Of a DNA stretch of 8,063 nt, positions 5,774 through 8,063 are shown one piece after another. The stretch lies in contig JAWRKD010000032.1 of assembly GCA_040307135.1 (NCBI GenBank), positions 1 to 8,063 on the forward strand, written 5' to 3'. A model generated the notes under the pieces. That model was not told where the DNA came from. It ran no database searches and worked only from the letters and a program-made list of their open reading frames with translations. The position numbers were made by a program, and so were the translations under genes. Every line of letters starts with the position of its first letter. Positions within the stretch are counted from its first letter, which is position 1. Source of the stretch: Aminidesulfovibrio sp040307135. Its GTDB lineage: Bacteria; Desulfobacterota; Desulfovibrionia; Desulfovibrionales; Desulfovibrionaceae.

Positions 5774-6859
5774 TCAGCGGCTTCGTTCACCCATGTGCCC
5801 GGCCGCTGGGGCCATACCCCCATGGGATCCTGCGAATGATTTCCGCAAAAACGGCGCGGCCCGAAGAAACAGGGCCATGAATGCGATTTGGATCACTGGC
5901 TTTATCGCCAACACCAACACCGTCATGGAGCTGAAAAAAATGGTCGCCAACGCCAAGGCGATGGCGATGTTTTTCCCGGCGACGCCATAAGTGAAAGCGA
6001 TCATGTTTTCATAGGAAAACCTTGATATTTTTGAAAACAAGACCGCTGCGCCAAACAGGATCAAATACAAAAGGCCGAGCGGCGCAAAGACCACCAGGAA
6101 CAATTGCGGGTTGTCGAGCAGATTCTCGGCCTCCAGCGCCATGGAAATGAAAACGATGACGTACATCCCCAGCATGGATGCCCCAGGCAGGACCGGCTTG
6201 ATGAGATGGAATGTATCGTGTCCCTTCCAGCGAATGATAAGGCGACGGGTCATGTCACCGAGTATGAGCGGCACCACCACGGTGATCAGAATGTCTTCGA
6301 GCATGGCGAGAGCATCCAGCTGAACATAGACCCCGGCAAGGATGGGCATCCAAATCGGAATCGCGACAATGCTGACCAACAGGCTGATCACGACAATAAC
6401 CATCGCCAAGGCTACGTTTCCTTTGGCGTATCCGGTCCACCCCGCGACCATGCCGGCACAAGGGACAGTGCCGGTCAAAATCAAGCCCACGGCAAAATCG
6501 GGGTGATCACGAAGAAGAACATAAGCCAGCCCGCCAGCGACAAGGGGCGACAGGATGAAGTTGAAGACCATCGAAAGGCCTATCAGCTTCATATGCGTTG
6601 CAGCCTTGCCGACCTCCTCTAGGCGCAGGCCGACCATCATCGGATACAGCATGATGAACAATGCGATCTTGTTGAAATATTTCAAACGGCCTGTCGCTGC
6701 AGGCGAAATCCAGCCGAACAGAACCCCGGCAATGATGGACAGAGCCATGAATAGAATAAGATTCGATTCGATGACCCGCGAAATTCTTTGAAGCCTCTGC
6801 AGCACGGATTTCTCCTTATCCGTCGCCGGGAAGCGTTGCCATGCTGTCACAGCAGGCAT
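5774..6859 (-). CDS. ACR3 / bile acid:sodium symporter-type transporter (putative arsenic resistance protein)
   Basis: A polytopic membrane protein (361 residues from ATG 6859) of the ACR3/BASS superfamily, about ten membrane segments. The TM4 motif TGTVPCAGMVAGW carries Cys134, the position of the conserved Cys in ACR3 arsenite exporters; IALFIMLYPMMVGLRLEEV (65-83) also fits the family. The late segment reads YGVAGKNIAIALALA (291-305), where arsenite-specific ACR3 proteins usually have a Glu-containing FFE motif, so arsenite is not assured as substrate. Two starts compete: ATG 6859 with GGGAG 7 nt upstream, and GTG 6805 (343 residues) with AAGGAG at 6812-6817, 6 nt upstream. The GTG start leaves a family-like N-terminus, LQRLQRISRVIESN. 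Base composition is visibly lower in GC than the neighbouring genes, hinting at a separate origin. It follows the TauE gene by 28 nt. Confidence 0.82.
   Translation of the reverse strand: MPAVTAWQRFPATDKEKSVLQRLQRISRVIESNLILFMALSIIAGVLFGWISPAATGRLKYFNKIALFIMLYPMMVGLRLEEVGKAATHMKLIGLSMVFNFILSPLVAGGLAYVLLRDHPDFAVGLILTGTVPCAGMVAGWTGYAKGNVALAMVIVVISLLVSIVAIPIWMPILAGVYVQLDALAMLEDILITVVVPLILGDMTRRLIIRWKGHDTFHLIKPVLPGASMLGMYVIVFISMALEAENLLDNPQLFLVVFAPLGLLYLILFGAAVLFSKISRFSYENMIAFTYGVAGKNIAIALALATIFFSSMTVLVLAIKPVIQIAFMALFLRAAPFLRKSFAGSHGGMAPAAGHMGERSR
6803..6817 (-). promoter_or_regulatory. Strong ribosome binding site before an in-frame GTG start
   Basis: Minus-strand AAGGAG (6817-6812) lies 6 nt before GTG 6805-6803, in frame with the ACR3-like protein. 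The spacing is ideal and the residues after it match the usual N-terminus of the family, so this may be the true start or a second start. Confidence 0.5.
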
Positions 6860-6887
6860 GTTGCCTCTCCCGGTTTTCCCCGTTGGA

Positions 6888-7799
6888 TCACCAGATCATG
6901 ATGCCGAAATAGGCCCCGATGAACTTTGCCGACACATAAAGAAAGTACAGGCCGAATATGAGCTTCAGGGTGTTCGGCTTGAACTTTTTGATGACGGCCG
7001 CGCCGATCTGCGCGCCGATCACCGTTCCGGCCGCCAGCAGCAGCCCCGCTCCCATGGCGACGTATCCCTGGGCCAGTTTGATGCCCCCGCCGACCACTGC
7101 CAGGGGAATCATGGTGGCCAGCGAGGTGCCCATGGTGATGTAAACCGGGGCGCCGAACAGATAGATCAGGCCCGGAACCAGCGCATACCCTCCCCCAAGT
7201 CCCACAATGCCTGTCAACAGTCCGATGAGGAAACCGAAGATGGCAAAACCGGTCTTGTGCTCGGGGATGGAGTTCCCCTCTTTCTTGTGCGGCGAACCCA
7301 GGCCGAAGCCCTCCCAACTCATCCGGATGGCTGGCCACAAAAAGGCGAGGCCGAGGATCAAGCCCAACAAACTGACGTGAGCGGTCAGCAGGGTGAACAT
7401 CCACGAGCCGAGCACGACGCCCAGAATGCCGGAGACGCCGAGCCAGAGCGTGGCGCGCAGATCCAGATTCTTGCGCACCAGATGGCCGTAGCCACCGGAA
7501 ATTGCGGTGAAGATGACCGCGAACAGCGTCGTCCCTACCGCGATGGGGGCCGGGTATCCCAGCCAGAAATGGATGGCGGGCAGCATGACGCTGCATCCGC
7601 CGGTGCCGATGATGCCCCCCAGAAATCCAGCCGCCAAGCCGATGGTCACGAGGAAGGCTCCGGACCAAGCCGTGACCGCGGGCAGGGCCTCTTGACCTTC
7701 GATGGGGCTGGAAAGAGCCCAGGCCGCTCCGGCTGCGAGGACGACAAGCAGAACTGCACTCGGAACGTACGATGACAGCTTCGATGGCTGGGAAGACAT
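6888..7799 (-). CDS. TauE/SafE-family sulfite exporter-like permease
   Basis: A 303-residue inner-membrane permease of the TauE/SafE family, proposed or shown in several bacteria to move sulfite, sulfoacetate or other sulfur compounds. The two half-repeats are clear: GFLGGIIGTGGCSVMLPAIH (58-77) and GLLTGIVGLGGGYALVPGLI (193-212), each followed by a matching GTT/GTS segment (AVGTTLF at 87-93, TMGTSLA at 222-228). The halves are joined by a hydrophilic loop at about 160-183. An N-terminal hydrophobic segment (about 12-30) precedes the first repeat. ATG 7799 has AAGGAGG 8 nt upstream; another ATG closer to that site is out of frame. The ACR3-like gene follows after 28 nt and an ArsP-type permease ends 77 nt upstream, so the three may be co-transcribed. 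The transported compound is not shown by the sequence. Confidence 0.9.
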   Translation of the reverse strand: MSSQPSKLSSYVPSAVLLVVLAAGAAWALSSPIEGQEALPAVTAWSGAFLVTIGLAAGFLGGIIGTGGCSVMLPAIHFWLGYPAPIAVGTTLFAVIFTAISGGYGHLVRKNLDLRATLWLGVSGILGVVLGSWMFTLLTAHVSLLGLILGLAFLWPAIRMSWEGFGLGSPHKKEGNSIPEHKTGFAIFGFLIGLLTGIVGLGGGYALVPGLIYLFGAPVYITMGTSLATMIPLAVVGGGIKLAQGYVAMGAGLLLAAGTVIGAQIGAAVIKKFKPNTLKLIFGLYFLYVSAKFIGAYFGIMIW

Positions 7800-7876
7800 C
7801 CTGCATTCCTCCTTAGGTTTCCGGAGCGACTCCAGCGCTCATCCGCATGCGACGTTTTTTGCCAGGCATCTCCCCA

Positions 7877-8063
7877 TCACAAGATGGCGTTGAACAGGTA
7901 GCCCACCAGGAGGATGCCAGCGCCCACCACGCCCACGAACGCGGCGATGAGCCGGGGCTTGAGCACCTTGCGCAGAATGACCACCTCGGGCAGGGACAGG
8001 GCGATGACCGACATCATGAACGCCAGCACCGTGCCCAGGGCCGCGCCCTTTTCCAGCAGGGCG
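7877..8063 (-). CDS. C-terminal end of an ArsP-type (DUF318) permease, 5' end outside window
   Basis: Only the last 61 residues are present, ending at TGA 7879-7877. The fragment is hydrophobic and reads EKGAALGTVLAFMMSVIALS, then LPEVVILRKVLKPRLIAAF, then VGVVGAGILLVGYLFNAIL. This resembles the C-terminus of ArsP/DUF318 permeases, and the KGxAL...ALSLP pattern also occurs near the end of the larger permease at 1-1262, so the two are probably distant paralogues. The sequence is too short to judge function. A 77-nt gap with no convincing terminator separates it from the TauE-family gene. Confidence 0.75.
   Translation of the reverse strand, partial: ALLEKGAALGTVLAFMMSVIALSLPEVVILRKVLKPRLIAAFVGVVGAGILLVGYLFNAIL

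Noticed and set aside
5536..5990. Plus-strand open frames across the AT-rich intergenic region (5535-5990, 5600-5839, 5662-5880)
   Set aside because: They run into the antisense strand of the ACR3-like gene, have no domain or convincing ribosome binding site, and cover the likely promoter.
6835..7690. Shared PAVTAW hexapeptide in the TauE protein (40-45) and at the start of the ACR3-like extension
   Set aside because: The codons differ and the similarity does not extend beyond six residues; treated as coincidence.
7810..7860. Possible terminator between the permease fragment and the TauE gene (GGAGCGACTCC, then a T run near 7855)
   Set aside because: The stem is only 4 bp, and the T run is on the plus strand, opposite to the direction of transcription.

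Overview
The window is GC-rich except for one AT-rich intergenic stretch (about 5571-5715). It looks like a chromosomal segment from a high-GC bacterium, plausibly an anaerobic deltaproteobacterium of the Desulfovibrio type. That guess rests on the gene set (DGC zinc-binding protein, CxxC mini-thioredoxin, ArsP-type permeases, rhodanese with MauE) and not on any marker gene. All eleven recognisable genes lie on the minus strand, so transcription runs from high to low coordinates. No rRNA, tRNA, CRISPR array, insertion sequence or transposase was seen.

Upstream block (8063 to 5774): the C-terminal end of an ArsP-type permease (7877-8063, cut by the window edge), a TauE/SafE sulfite-exporter-family permease (6888-7799), and an ACR3/bile-acid-symporter-type transporter (5774-6859) whose base composition is clearly lower in GC than its neighbours.

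Intergenic control region (5552-5773): a candidate sigma70-like promoter with a small inverted repeat over its -10, clustered TGCA-containing repeats over and upstream of the -35, and inverted repeats in the presumed mRNA leader.

Downstream block (5551 to 1): a tightly packed run of eight genes with gaps from 30 nt down to an 8-nt overlap, almost certainly one operon. The order is membrane-anchored TPR protein, 77-residue CAKC thioredoxin, DGC-domain zinc-binding protein, exported CIPC thioredoxin, CcdA/DsbD-type electron carrier, membrane-anchored rhodanese, CDF metal efflux pump, MauE/DoxX redox membrane protein, and a large ArsP-type permease that runs off the left edge.

Taken together, the genes combine export of metals, metalloids or sulfur compounds (two ArsP permeases, CDF, ACR3-like, TauE) with a thiol-redox and sulfane-sulfur set on both sides of the membrane. 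A reasonable model is that CcdA moves electrons from the cytoplasm to the exported thioredoxin, the rhodanese and MauE handle periplasmic sulfur or disulfides, and the CAKC thioredoxin and DGC protein serve the permeases inside the cell. The substrate is not shown by the sequence; arsenicals, soft metals or sulfur species are all possible.
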